Origin: an uncultured Mailhella sp.
GTDB lineage: Bacteria > Desulfobacterota > Desulfovibrionia > Desulfovibrionales > Desulfovibrionaceae
Direction: 5' to 3'
DNA: 64,000 nt
Assembly: GCF_944324615.1 (NCBI RefSeq)
Contig: NZ_CALUWY010000007.1
Span: 1 to 64,000 of the forward strand
Under the pieces are notes generated by a model. It saw only the letters and a list, made by a program, of their open reading frames with translations, had not been told where the DNA came from and did no database searches. The translations under genes and the position numbers were made by a program. Shown here piece after piece: positions 53,301 through 62,268 of the stretch. Each line of letters starts with the position of its first letter. Position 1 is the stretch's first letter.

Positions 53301-56300
53301 ATGAAGCTCAAATTCAAGATTCAGCCGTATCAGACCGCCGCCGTGGAATCCGTGGTGGATTGCTTTATCGGTCAGCCCAATATTGCCGGTGTTTCGTACC
53401 GTATGGACCCCGGAAAGAACTCAAAACTCCCCGACATGGATTCCGCGTTCAAGAACGCTGAAATCGTTCTTTCCCGGAAGGAGCTTCTGGAGAACATCCA
53501 GAAGGTGCAGCTCAGGCAGAATCTGCCCGTATCCAAAGCGCTGAAGGACGGCGCGGGCAGGGATATCGGGGAGAGCGAAACGGCTTTTTGTCCTCATCTC
53601 GACATAGAAATGGAAACCGGCACGGGCAAGACCTACTGCTATATTAAAACCATGTTCGAGCTGAACAGACGCTACGGCTGGAGCAAGTTCATCGTCATGG
53701 TGCCGAGCATCGCCATTCGTGAAGGGGTATACAAGTCCTTCTCCATCATGGCGGAACACTTCGGGGACACCTATGCCCGGAAGCAGGTGCATTTCTTCAT
53801 CTACAACTCCAAGAATCTGACATCATTGGAAGGCTTTTCCTCCAACGGCGGCCTCAATGTCATGATCATCAATATTCAGGCCTTCAATGCCACGGGCAAG
53901 GACAACCTGCGCATCTATGAAGAGCTGGATGAATTCGGCTCCCGCAGGCCCATAGACGTCATCAGCGCCAACCGGCCCATTCTCATTCTGGACGAACCGC
54001 AGAAGATGGAAGGCAAGAAAACACTGGAGGCTCTGAAAAAGTTCAACCCTCTCATGATGCTCCGTTATTCCGCCACGCACCGCGTGGAGCACAACAAAAT
54101 TCACCGGCTGGACGCGCTGGATGCCTACAATCAGAAACTGGTGAAGAAAATCGGCGTGCACGGCATAGCCGTCAAAGGGCTTCCCGGTACGAGCGCCTAT
54201 CTGTATCTGGAAGACATAGAAGTTTCCTCCAAAGCCCCCGTTGCCCGTATGGAGATGGAAATAAAGCAGAACGGAGGCTCCATAAAAAGAATGACCAGAA
54301 AAACGGGCGTGGGAGAAAACCTCTTCGAGATATCCGGCGGCCTTGATGAATACAAAGGCTATGTCGTCTCGCAGATAGACGCGGGCAACTGGACTGTGGA
54401 GTTCACCAACGGCGTCGTGCTCCATACGGGCGAAGCCTCTGGCAACGTGAATGAAGGCATGCTCCGCCGTCTTCAGATTCGGGAAGCCGTGCGCGCCCAT
54501 CTGGAAAAGGAAATGCGGCTTTATCCTCTCGGCATCAAGGTACTGTCGCTCTTTTTTATTGATGAAGTCGCAAAATACCGCGATTACGCTCAGCCGGACG
54601 ACAAGGGCGAGTACGCCCGCATATTCGAAGAGGAATATAATCTTCAGGTCAATGAGCTGCTTCACTACACCCTGCCGGTACAGAATGAGCGTTACCGGGA
54701 ATACCTGAAAAGCATTTCAGCAGACCGTACGCACAACGGCTATTTCTCCATCGACAAGAAAAACAGACTGGTGAATCCTTCCGTCATCAAACGCGGTGAG
54801 GACAAGGGCCTTTCCGACGATGTGGACGCCTACGACCTTATCCTGAAGGACAAGGAACGCCTGCTTTCTCTTGCGGAACCGACGCGTTTCATCTTTTCCC
54901 ATTCCGCTCTGCGCGAAGGCTGGGACAACCCCAATGTTTTTGTCATGTGCATGCTGAAGCACAGCGACAACACCATATCCCGCAGGCAGGAAGTGGGCCG
55001 CGGGCTTCGCCTCTGCGTCAATCAGCAGGGCGAACGCATGGATAACCCTGTAACCACGCATCAGCTGAACGTGCTGACCGTCGTCACCAGTGAAAGTTAT
55101 ACGGACTTTGTCTCCAACCTTCAGAAGGAAATACGGGAAACGATTTCCGACCGGCCCCGCAAGGCCGATGCCGACTTCTTCAAAAACAAGGTGCTGAAGG
55201 GTGCGGACGGCTCTTCCGTAAAAGTCGATGACGTCATGGCCAACAGAATTCATGCCTGGCTTCTGAAGAATGACTATATTGACGAATCCACCGATGAAAT
55301 TTCTCAGAAGTATCATGATGCCAGGTCGCAGGAAACGCTCTGTCCCATGTGTCCCGAACTTGAACCGTACAGGGAAAGCATTCTTTCGCTGGTCGATTCT
55401 CTGTTCCTCTGCGCCAAGGGCATTCCTGTAACGGATGAAAGCAAATCCAGGACCAACCACCTGAATGATAATTTCAAGAAAAAAGAATTTCAGGAACTCT
55501 GGAGGCGCATCAATCACAAGGCCGTCTATCGAGTGGACTTCGACAGTGATGAGCTTATCCGTAAGTGCATCGACACGTTGAATGCGGAATTGAAGGTCAC
55601 CCCGTTGAAATATGTTGTCGTTACCGGCATACAGAACGATAATATGACCACGGAACATCTGGAACAGGGAACCGGCTTCACCATAAAAAATACGGAAACC
55701 GCATACAACAAGGCTTCCGTGCATTCTCTGGTGAAGTACGACCTGCTCGGAAAACTCGCGGAACTGACGAACCTGACACGGAAAACGCTGGCTTCCATAC
55801 TTTCCGGCATTCATGCCAGTACGTTTGACATGTTCCGAAAGAACCCGGAAAACTTCATTTCCGAAGCCGGGCGCATCATCAATGAACAGAAGGCAACCTG
55901 CATTATTGAACGGCTGAGTTATGACTGTCTTTCGGAAAGCTACGACAGCAATATTTTTACCGAGGCGCAGGTAAGGCTGGAGGGGGACCCGGGCCGGAAG
56001 CTCCAGAAGCATGTCTATGACTATGTGGCTACCCAGTCGGGCGTGGAGCGTCGCTTTGTCAAGGAACTGGACACGGATCAGGATGTCGTGGTGTACGCCA
56101 AGCTTCCGAGCGGCTTTTTCATTCCTACGCCGGTAGGTCCTTATAATCCCGACTGGGCCATCGCCTTCCGCGAGGGAAGTGTGAAACATATTTACTTTGT
56201 TGCGGAAACCAAGGGCAGCATGTCTTCCATGGCGTTGCGAGGCGTGGAGGAAACAAAAATTGCGTGTGCACGAAAGTTCTTTGCCATGCTGACCGAAAAG

Positions 56301-56372
56301 CTCACGAACAACCGCGTCACCTACGATGTGGTGAACAGTTACGACAAGCTCATGGATATTGTGAAGGCATAA
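53301..56372 (+). CDS. res: Type III restriction endonuclease subunit (Res)
   Basis: ATP-dependent translocase/nuclease that cleaves unmodified DNA together with Mod. 1023 residues, typical. Helicase motif [21 protein letters not shown] (101-120), [13 protein letters not shown] (about 227-237), [37 protein letters not shown] (about 560-578). The C-terminal nuclease has [10 protein letters not shown] and IYFVAETKG (PD...ExK, about residues 951-972). The ATG at 53301 is chosen over a GTG nine codons earlier. The ribosome site is weak (AGCAGG). The SGNH hydrolase gene follows after three bases. Confidence 0.95.
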   Translation: MKLKFKIQPYQTAAVESVVDCFIGQPNIAGVSYRMDPGKNSKLPDMDSAFKNAEIVLSRKELLENIQKVQLRQNLPVSKALKDGAGRDIGESETAFCPHLDIEMETGTGKTYCYIKTMFELNRRYGWSKFIVMVPSIAIREGVYKSFSIMAEHFGDTYARKQVHFFIYNSKNLTSLEGFSSNGGLNVMIINIQAFNATGKDNLRIYEELDEFGSRRPIDVISANRPILILDEPQKMEGKKTLEALKKFNPLMMLRYSATHRVEHNKIHRLDALDAYNQKLVKKIGVHGIAVKGLPGTSAYLYLEDIEVSSKAPVARMEMEIKQNGGSIKRMTRKTGVGENLFEISGGLDEYKGYVVSQIDAGNWTVEFTNGVVLHTGEASGNVNEGMLRRLQIREAVRAHLEKEMRLYPLGIKVLSLFFIDEVAKYRDYAQPDDKGEYARIFEEEYNLQVNELLHYTLPVQNERYREYLKSISADRTHNGYFSIDKKNRLVNPSVIKRGEDKGLSDDVDAYDLILKDKERLLSLAEPTRFIFSHSALREGWDNPNVFVMCMLKHSDNTISRRQEVGRGLRLCVNQQGERMDNPVTTHQLNVLTVVTSESYTDFVSNLQKEIRETISDRPRKADADFFKNKVLKGADGSSVKVDDVMANRIHAWLLKNDYIDESTDEISQKYHDARSQETLCPMCPELEPYRESILSLVDSLFLCAKGIPVTDESKSRTNHLNDNFKKKEFQELWRRINHKAVYRVDFDSDELIRKCIDTLNAELKVTPLKYVVVTGIQNDNMTTEHLEQGTGFTIKNTETAYNKASVHSLVKYDLLGKLAELTNLTRKTLASILSGIHASTFDMFRKNPENFISEAGRIINEQKATCIIERLSYDCLSESYDSNIFTEAQVRLEGDPGRKLQKHVYDYVATQSGVERRFVKELDTDQDVVVYAKLPSGFFIPTPVGPYNPDWAIAFREGSVKHIYFVAETKGSMSSMALRGVEETKIACARKFFAMLTEKLTNNRVTYDVVNSYDKLMDIVKA

Positions 56373-56375
56373 GGC

Positions 56376-56921
56376 ATGAACATCCTCTGCATAGGCGACA
56401 GCCTCACCTACGGCTACGGCATACGACGCGCGGAAACATGGTGCGCACTGGCCTCACAGCTTACGGGGCACACGTTCATCAACAAGGGCATCAACGGCGC
56501 AACCACGGGCGAGATGGCGGAACAGGAGCTTTCCGGCGACGAACTCTTCGTCATGGGCGGGCTGAACAACCTTTTCATGGGCATGAGCACTCGCGTGCCC
56601 CTTGCGGACATACGCGGGATATGCGAACGCGCAAGACTCATGAGCATCCGCCCCACCGTGGGCATTCCCATGCAGATTTCCGACACTGTCTCGGAAGCAT
56701 GGTGTGAAGGCCCCGTGGACATGGACATCGTGCGCGCCTCCTATGCCGCCTTTGCGGATGATCTTGTGCTGCAATGCCGGGCGGACGGCACGGCTTTCAT
56801 CGACCTGCGCCCCGTCATCGGCCCGGAACAGCTCTCCTTCGACGGCATACACCTGAACAGGCAGGGACACGCGCTTGTGGCTGAGGCTGTGGCCGCGCAC
56901 TGGAACACGCAGAGGCGCTGA
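56376..56921 (+). CDS. SGNH/GDSL-family esterase or lipase
   Basis: 181 residues, no signal peptide. Block I is MNILCIGDSLTYGYGIRRAE with the nucleophile Ser in GDSL (residues 7-10), block II has INGATTGEM, block III MGGLNNLFMGMS supplies the Gly/Asn oxyanion residues, and block V DGIHLNRQGHALVAEAV supplies catalytic Asp and His. Family members hydrolyse esters or thioesters of lipids or sugars; the substrate is unknown. It begins three bases after the res stop and may be co-transcribed. Confidence 0.9.
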   Translation: MNILCIGDSLTYGYGIRRAETWCALASQLTGHTFINKGINGATTGEMAEQELSGDELFVMGGLNNLFMGMSTRVPLADIRGICERARLMSIRPTVGIPMQISDTVSEAWCEGPVDMDIVRASYAAFADDLVLQCRADGTAFIDLRPVIGPEQLSFDGIHLNRQGHALVAEAVAAHWNTQRR

Positions 56922-57237
56922 AGCGCCCTTCCGCCCGTGCCTTCCGGGAAAAGTCCGGAAACGTCCTTCCCCTGCGCGCCGTATCTTCCCTCTGGCATGA
57001 AGGAAGGCTGCTTCTCTTCCCGGAACACGGGGTGCTTTGCACCATGCAAGGCAGTTTTCCCCGGAACGGCGCAGGCATGGGAAGCCCGCCGCCACGTCGC
57101 CGGGCAGAGAGTTCTCAGAACAAACTTCCCGGGAAAAGGCGCCCCCATGCCGTGTTCTCCGCACGCCCCCATGAAAACATGCCCCTCGCTGTTTCCTGCA
57201 ATCTCGCTGCCGGCACCTTCCGGCAAAGGAACATACC
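56922..57237. other. Intergenic region
   Basis: About 315 GC-rich bases between the esterase and aminopeptidase genes. I see no gene, RNA or strong hairpin; the overlapping open frames are shadows. Confidence 0.5.
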
Positions 57238-58236
57238 ATGGATGACATTCTTACCGAAATTCCCTTCCATACCATCCCGGGCCTGAGCACCGGGCACGCG
57301 CAGGACAATGAAGGCCTCACCGGCTGCACCGTTCTTCTGGCCGATACCGACATGGCCGCCGCCGTGGACGTGCGGGGAGGCGGCCCTGCCTCCCGCGAGA
57401 CGGAACTGCTTTCCCCCACGGCTTCCTGCGAGCGCATACACGCGCTGCTTCTGAGCGGAGGAAGCGCCTTCGGGCTGCGCGCGGCAGAAGGAGTCATGCG
57501 CTTTCTGGAAGAACAGGGCCGGGGCTTTGATACCGGCTTTGCGTATGTTCCGCTGGTATGCGCTTCCTGTCTGTATGATCTGGAAATCGGCGATGCGCAC
57601 GCAAGGCCCGATGCGGACATGGGCTATGCGGCCTGCCTCGACGCTTCCCGCAACAACACCGCATGCGGCAACGCAGGTGCGGGAACAGGCTGCACCGTGG
57701 GCAAGCTCGGCGGGGTGGAAACCATGATGAAGTCAGGCATCGGCTTTTATGCCGTGCGCGCGGGGGAAGTCATGGTGGGGGCCGTGGTTGCGGTGAACGC
57801 CCTCGGCGACGTGTTCGACATGGAAACGGGCAGGCAGATTGCCGGAATGCTCACGGCTGAGGGCAACGGCTTTGCAGAAAGCGAGAAAGCGCTGTTCCGC
57901 ACCTGCGCGGAGCGCGCCGACAACCTCTTTACCGGGAACACCACCATAGGAGCCGTGGTCACCAATGCCTGTTTCGACAAAAGCAGGCTGAAGAAAATCG
58001 CCTCCATGGCGCATAACGGGCTTGCCCGGACCATTCGCCCGGTGCACACCTCCGCCGACGGCGACAGCATCTACGCGCTTTCCACGGGAAATCTCCGCGC
58101 CAACCTGGACGCCGTGGGCACCCTGGCCGCCCATGTCATGGGAAAGGCCGTGAATCGCGCCGTACTTGCCGCCCGGGGCATGGCAGGATATCCCGCCGCA
58201 TGCGACCTTGCCTTCCTTTCCGGGCAAACGGCATAA
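57238..58236 (+). CDS. P1-family (DmpA-like) aminopeptidase
   Basis: 332 residues, an N-terminal nucleophile hydrolase that self-cleaves. It opens ILTEIPFHTIPGLSTGHAQD NEGLTGCTV; residues 90-110 are ALLLSGGSAFGLRAAEGVMR; GTGCTVGKLGG lies around 145 and the self-cleavage Thr-containing region is VGAVVAVNALGDVFD to FTGNTTIGAVVTNACFDKS. Conserved VHTSADGDSIYALSTG appears near 280. Releases N-terminal amino acids or dipeptides; specificity unknown. AAAGGA precedes the ATG. Faces the MFS gene end-to-end. Confidence 0.9.
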   Translation: MDDILTEIPFHTIPGLSTGHAQDNEGLTGCTVLLADTDMAAAVDVRGGGPASRETELLSPTASCERIHALLLSGGSAFGLRAAEGVMRFLEEQGRGFDTGFAYVPLVCASCLYDLEIGDAHARPDADMGYAACLDASRNNTACGNAGAGTGCTVGKLGGVETMMKSGIGFYAVRAGEVMVGAVVAVNALGDVFDMETGRQIAGMLTAEGNGFAESEKALFRTCAERADNLFTGNTTIGAVVTNACFDKSRLKKIASMAHNGLARTIRPVHTSADGDSIYALSTGNLRANLDAVGTLAAHVMGKAVNRAVLAARGMAGYPAACDLAFLSGQTA

Positions 58237-58318
58237 GGGCGGGCCTTTTCCCGCAGTCCTGCGCCTGCGGCAGACAGGCACGGAAACGGGCCGCCTTGCG
58301 CGGCAGGCCCTGCCCCCC

Positions 58319-58361
58319 AAAAAAAAAGCGCTGTCCGGCACGCCGCAGGCAGGGAAAGCGC
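58319..58361 (-). terminator. Rho-independent terminator of the MFS gene
   Basis: On the minus strand GCGCT (58361-58357) pairs with AGCGC (58332-58328), extended by TCC/GGA after one mismatch, and runs into nine T residues (58327-58319). Twelve bases after the MFS stop. Confidence 0.75.
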
Positions 58362-58372
58362 CTGACGGAAAA

Positions 58373-59620
58373 CTACGCCGTATGTCCCTCCACGGGCTTC
58401 AACGTGCCTGCAAGGGACGGCATGGCGCGTATGGCGGCAAGAAAGAGCGCAAGCCCCAGACAGGGCGCGGCGGCCAGAGCGAGAAAGGCCGCGCTGTAGC
58501 TTGCATGGTGAGCAAAGAGCCCGCCGTAGGTATTGCTGAGGGAAGCCCCAACCCCCTGAATGGTCAGCACCAGCCCGAGCCCCATGTTGATGTGCCCGCT
58601 GCCCTGAAGCAGCCGGGCGACGATGCCCGGCGTGGCCACGCCGAGAAGCCCGGCCCCCACCCCGTCCAGCATCTGCACGGGAAGAATGTTCCAGGGGCTG
58701 GTCCAGAGCCCTGCAATGGCCCCGCGCAGAGGAAGAGCCAGCAGCGCCAGAAGAAAGAGCCATCCGTAGCCTTTTTTCTGCGCCACGCGCGAACCCCACA
58801 GGGCCACAAGAATCATGGTGGCCTGGGCAAGAATGACGGTGCCTGCGGTATAGGCCGCGCCGTTCACCTCAAAGCGCGCCACGGCCGACTGCCCCAGAAG
58901 CGGAAGAAGAGCCGCGTTGCCGAGATGGAAGAAAAACAGCGTGAGCGCCACGGCCAGAAGAGCCTTGTCGCCGAAGAGCAGGCGCACGTCGCGCAGATGC
59001 CGCTTTTTCGGCTCCGCGCCGTTTCTGTCCAGCCCGCGTGCCGCATTGTAGTCAATATGGGAAGGATTGATGCGCGAAAGGCTGAACAGGGCCAGAAAGC
59101 CCATGGCGGTCATGACGAAGAACACGCCGATGATGCCGAAAAAGTAACCGATCAGCCCGCTCAGCGCCGCCGTTGCCGCGTTGCCGCCATGGCTCCACGC
59201 CTCGTTGACGCCGAGGCGCGCGGGAAGCCCCTTCTGCCCCACCATACCGAGCGTAATGCCGGTAAGCGCGGGCATGACGGCCGCCGCCGCAACGCTCTGC
59301 AGAATTTTGGACGAGCCCGCCGCCAGGGCGCCGTGCCAGCAGAACACCATGCCGCACCCGATCACGATGAGTATGACGCTCAGAGCGATGAGCCCCCGCT
59401 TGAAGCGCGTATGGTCGGCCAGTGCGCCGAGAGGCGTATTACAGAAAAGTTCCGCCAGCCCCCCCGCCGTCATCACAAAGCCTATTTCATCGGGAGCCCA
59501 GCCCTGCTGCTGAAAATACACGCCGAGGAACGGCCCCAGCCCGTCGCGCACGTCTGCAAGCGCGAAACAGAGCAGGGAAAGAAACATCAGCGAACGCTGT
59601 CTGGACATGTCTTCCGTCAT
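58373..59620 (-). CDS. MFS transporter
   Basis: 415 residues, about 12 membrane segments. The N-terminal half has RSLMFLSLLCFALADVRDGL GPFLGVYF and the loop 2-3 motif PLGALADHTRFKRGLIALSV (GxLaDrxGrk). The C-terminal half includes PVQMLDGVGAGLLGVATPGI and LVLTIQGVGASLSNTYGG. Looks like a drug or metabolite exporter of the major facilitator superfamily; the substrate is not apparent. The ATG at 59620 has AAGAAGAG; an ATG four codons later is possible. Confidence 0.88.
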   Translation of the reverse strand: MTEDMSRQRSLMFLSLLCFALADVRDGLGPFLGVYFQQQGWAPDEIGFVMTAGGLAELFCNTPLGALADHTRFKRGLIALSVILIVIGCGMVFCWHGALAAGSSKILQSVAAAAVMPALTGITLGMVGQKGLPARLGVNEAWSHGGNAATAALSGLIGYFFGIIGVFFVMTAMGFLALFSLSRINPSHIDYNAARGLDRNGAEPKKRHLRDVRLLFGDKALLAVALTLFFFHLGNAALLPLLGQSAVARFEVNGAAYTAGTVILAQATMILVALWGSRVAQKKGYGWLFLLALLALPLRGAIAGLWTSPWNILPVQMLDGVGAGLLGVATPGIVARLLQGSGHINMGLGLVLTIQGVGASLSNTYGGLFAHHASYSAAFLALAAAPCLGLALFLAAIRAMPSLAGTLKPVEGHTA

Positions 59621-59883
59621 CTCTTCTTGTCACCTCGGCATGGAATGTTCGGCATACGGCCGCACCGGCGGGAACAAAAGCCTGCTTTTTCCGGGTGTTG
59701 TGCAGGATGCACACCGTGCAGCCCCCTTTTCCGGCAACATCATGCAGCCGTACCGGAGAGCGACGATACCTTCCCCTCCCCTGAAGTTCAAGAGGCCTGA
59801 TATTCCGCATGGAGCGCCCCTCTCCGGGCATGGCCGGCAGGAAAGGCAGGCCGCGCAAAAAAGCCGGAAGCGCCCCGTGCATG
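59621..59883. other. Intergenic region between the MFS and rbr genes
   Basis: About 260 bases with no gene. It must hold the MFS promoter on the minus strand, which I cannot place with confidence. Confidence 0.4.
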
Positions 59884-59917
59884 AAAAAAGCCCCCTTCCG
59901 TACGGACGGAAGGGGGC
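59884..59917 (-). terminator. Rho-independent terminator of perR-rbr
   Basis: On the minus strand an 11-bp stem GCCCCCTTCCG / CGGAAGGGGGC with a six-base loop runs into six T residues (59889-59884). 27 bases after the rbr stop. Confidence 0.95.
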
Positions 59918-59944
59918 AGGACATCAGAAGCTTACCCGCAGGAA

Positions 59945-60508
59945 TCAGAGAGCCTGAAAATATTCACGGGGATGCGCGCAGGCCGGGCAGGATTCGGGAG
60001 CTTCAAGGCCTTCGTGCACATAGCCGCAGTTCTGGCAGCGCCACACACGGGGCTTGTCGGACTTGAACACGGTGCCGGCTTCAATGGCGGCGGCAAAGGC
60101 AAGGAAGCGCTGTTCATGGTGCTGTTCGGCCACGGCGATGTTGCGCATCACGGCGGCGATGGCGGGGAAACCTTCTTCATCCGCAACCTTGGCGAAGGAA
60201 GGATACATGTCGGAATGTTCCTCGTTTTCACCCGCGGCGGCGGCCTTCAGATTGTCCAGCGTGGAACCGATCACGCCCGCAGGGAAGGTGGCGGTGATTT
60301 CCACGGCGCCGCCTTCAAGGAACTTGAACAGGCGCTTGGCATGTTCCTTTTCCTGATTGGCGATTTCCTCAAAGACCTTCTGCATTTCCACATAACCGTC
60401 CTTCTTGGCCTGGGAGGCGAAGTAGGTGTAGCGGTTGCGGGCCTGAGATTCACCGGCGAAAGCGGTGAGAATGTTCTTTTCCGTCTGGGTTCCCTTCAAA
60501 GATTTCAT
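59945..60508 (-). CDS. rbr: Rubrerythrin (peroxide-reducing diiron protein)
   Basis: Reduces hydrogen peroxide to water in the cytosol of anaerobes. 187 residues. The diiron helical domain begins MKSLKGTQTEKNILTAFAGE SQARNRYTYFASQAK and includes IANQEKEHAKRLFKFLEGG and NIAVAEQHHEQRFLAFA (Glu/His iron ligands); the C-terminal rubredoxin domain is WRCQNCGYVHEG...CPACAHP (about 155-180). Second gene of the perR operon, 32 bases after perR. Expected to be derepressed by peroxide. Confidence 0.96.
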   Translation of the reverse strand: MKSLKGTQTEKNILTAFAGESQARNRYTYFASQAKKDGYVEMQKVFEEIANQEKEHAKRLFKFLEGGAVEITATFPAGVIGSTLDNLKAAAAGENEEHSDMYPSFAKVADEEGFPAIAAVMRNIAVAEQHHEQRFLAFAAAIEAGTVFKSDKPRVWRCQNCGYVHEGLEAPESCPACAHPREYFQAL

Positions 60509-60540
60509 GGCAAAAACTCCTGGTGGCAGAGAAAGGGGTA

Positions 60541-60978
60541 TCAGCAGGCGCGCCTCTGATTCGACGCCTGCATCTCGTCCGCCATTTCGGCGGCCTTGCG
60601 CTCACATTCCTCACAAATACCGTCGTATTCCACACGCACGGTGGTAATCCTGAACCCCGGGACGCGAAGCGCCCCTATGCCCGGATCATCCGCCTCGTAG
60701 GTGAACACGTCGGCCACTTTTCCACAGACCTGACAACGCACATGGCGGTGAGGCTCCACTCTCCCATCGAAACGACGCATGGTTCCGGCGGAATCAATCT
60801 TCAATACTTCACCCATGTCGGCCAGAAGATCGAGATTGCGGTACACCGTCCCCAGACTGATATGCGGCATGCGCGCCTTGACGATGGTGTAAAGCTCATC
60901 AACGGTAGGATGTGTGTCCACCTTGCGCAATTCCTCAAGAATGATCCGGCGCTGGTTTGTCATCCTTGTCTTGGGCAT
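60541..60978 (-). CDS. perR: PerR-like Fur-family peroxide-sensing regulator
   Basis: 145 residues. The winged helix includes MTNQRRIILEELRKVDTHPT VDELYTIVKARM and HISLGTVYRNLDLLADMGEV. Metal ligands lie in FDGRVEPHRHVRCQVCGKVA and GICEECERKA, giving the CxxC...CxxC structural zinc site and the histidines of the regulatory iron site (PHRH). PerR proteins repress peroxide-defence genes until iron-catalysed histidine oxidation. GAGGAG precedes the ATG. It leads the operon with rbr, an arrangement known in Desulfovibrio. PerR rather than Fur is inferred from this context. Confidence 0.9.
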   Translation of the reverse strand: MPKTRMTNQRRIILEELRKVDTHPTVDELYTIVKARMPHISLGTVYRNLDLLADMGEVLKIDSAGTMRRFDGRVEPHRHVRCQVCGKVADVFTYEADDPGIGALRVPGFRITTVRVEYDGICEECERKAAEMADEMQASNQRRAC

Positions 60979-61015
60979 GTTCGCTCCTCAAAAACACTGA
61001 TCTCTTGTCTGAAAT

Positions 61016-61044
61016 CAGATAACAATAATAAGAACGATTGTCAA
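61016..61044 (-). promoter_or_regulatory. perR-rbr promoter with candidate PerR operator
   Basis: On the minus strand TTGACA (61044-61039), a 17-base spacer and TATCTG (61021-61016). The spacer and -35 edge hold an AT-rich inverted repeat with arms ACAAT (61022-61026) and ATTGT (61037-61041), close to a PerR/Fur box in size and AT content. Position fits autorepression. The start codon is about 40 bases downstream. Confidence 0.55.
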
Positions 61045-61198
61045 TAAGAATGAAAAGAAAAATCATGCCGCGCCCGCCTTTCTCCGCGCGGGAATCGCCG
61101 CCCGGCCACAGAAGCGCCCGGCGGAAAATCATGGCCGAATCACCGGGATTGCGCCACCCTTGAGCTGCATGTTCCCTCATCGTTTTCCGGGAGGTTCC

Positions 61199-62185
61199 AT
61201 GGACAAAGGCAGACAGGGCGCGCTGCGCCCGCTTTCACGGCGCAGTTTTCTGCGCTCTTCCCTCAGGGCGGCGGCACTCGGCGGCGTGACGGGCGTCTTT
61301 GATCCCGGTGTCGCCCGGGCGCTTGCCGAAACGCTCTCTGCCGTGCGGCCGCCGGTATTCTGGTTGCAGGGCATGGGCTGCACGGGCTGTTCCGTCTCTC
61401 TTCTGAACAGTCTTCATCCCACCATAGCCGAAGTGCTGCTGCATGTCATACGCATGGATTTCCACCCCACCCTCATGGCGGAGGAAGGGGAAGGAGCCAT
61501 GTCCTTTATGCTGCGCACGGCGAAGGAAAGCGCCGGCCGGTATCTGCTGGCGGTGGAGGGCGCGGTTTCCGAAAAGGACGGCGGGCGTTACTGCGTCATA
61601 GGCGAAGCCGGTCACGAGGAATTTCCCCTGTCCGTCATTCTGGAAAAGCTGGCCCCCGGGGCGGCCGCCCTTCTGGCCGTGGGCGGCTGTGCGGCCTACG
61701 GCGGCGTGAGCGCGGCAAGGGGCTGCGTCACCGGCGCCTGCGGCGTGGGTGATTTTCTCAGGAAAAAAGGGGTAAAGACCCCGGTCATCAATATTCCCGG
61801 CTGTCCGCCGCACCCCGACTGGATGGTGGGCACGCTCCTTCTGCTGCTGGCGGCCGTGGAAGAAAAAGGACTTGCCGAAGGCGTGGCGGAGATGACCCGG
61901 CAGCTCGACAGTCAGGGCAGGCCCCTTGCCTTCTACGGCAACAACACCCACGAAAACTGCCCCTACCTTTACCTGTTCGACGAAGGACGCATGGCAAAAA
62001 ACCTTGCGGACAAGTCGGGCTGCCGCTACGGCACGGGCTGCAAGGGACCGGGGGCATGGTGCGATTCCCCCCTGCGCCGCTGGAACGGCCGCGTGAACTG
62101 GTGCGTGGAAAACGCGCTGTGCATAGGCTGCGTACAGCCCGACTTCCCCGACGGGCAGTCGCCCTTCTACCGAAAAAGGACCTGA
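61199..62185 (+). CDS. hysB: [NiFeSe] hydrogenase small subunit, Tat-exported
   Basis: Electron-transfer subunit of a periplasmic uptake hydrogenase, 328 residues. It has a twin-arginine signal LSRRSFLRSSLRAAALGG (residues 12-29). Iron-sulfur ligands include WLQGMGCTGCSVSLLN (proximal, about 55-70), VGGCAAYGG, NIPGCPPHPDWMVGTL, and the C-terminal THENCPY, SGCRYGTGCKG and CVENALCIGCVQPDFPDG set. The text closely follows the small subunits of NiFeSe enzymes (HysB) with cubane clusters. GGGAGG precedes the ATG. It is the first gene of the pair; the large subunit follows after 83 bases. Confidence 0.93.
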   Translation: MDKGRQGALRPLSRRSFLRSSLRAAALGGVTGVFDPGVARALAETLSAVRPPVFWLQGMGCTGCSVSLLNSLHPTIAEVLLHVIRMDFHPTLMAEEGEGAMSFMLRTAKESAGRYLLAVEGAVSEKDGGRYCVIGEAGHEEFPLSVILEKLAPGAAALLAVGGCAAYGGVSAARGCVTGACGVGDFLRKKGVKTPVINIPGCPPHPDWMVGTLLLLLAAVEEKGLAEGVAEMTRQLDSQGRPLAFYGNNTHENCPYLYLFDEGRMAKNLADKSGCRYGTGCKGPGAWCDSPLRRWNGRVNWCVENALCIGCVQPDFPDGQSPFYRKRT

Positions 62186-62268
62186 GCCTCCTGCAAAGCC
62201 CGCGCCCGGAAAAAACGCTTCACAACACGCCCTGACGGCTTCTGCCGCAGGAGAACAAAGGAACAACC

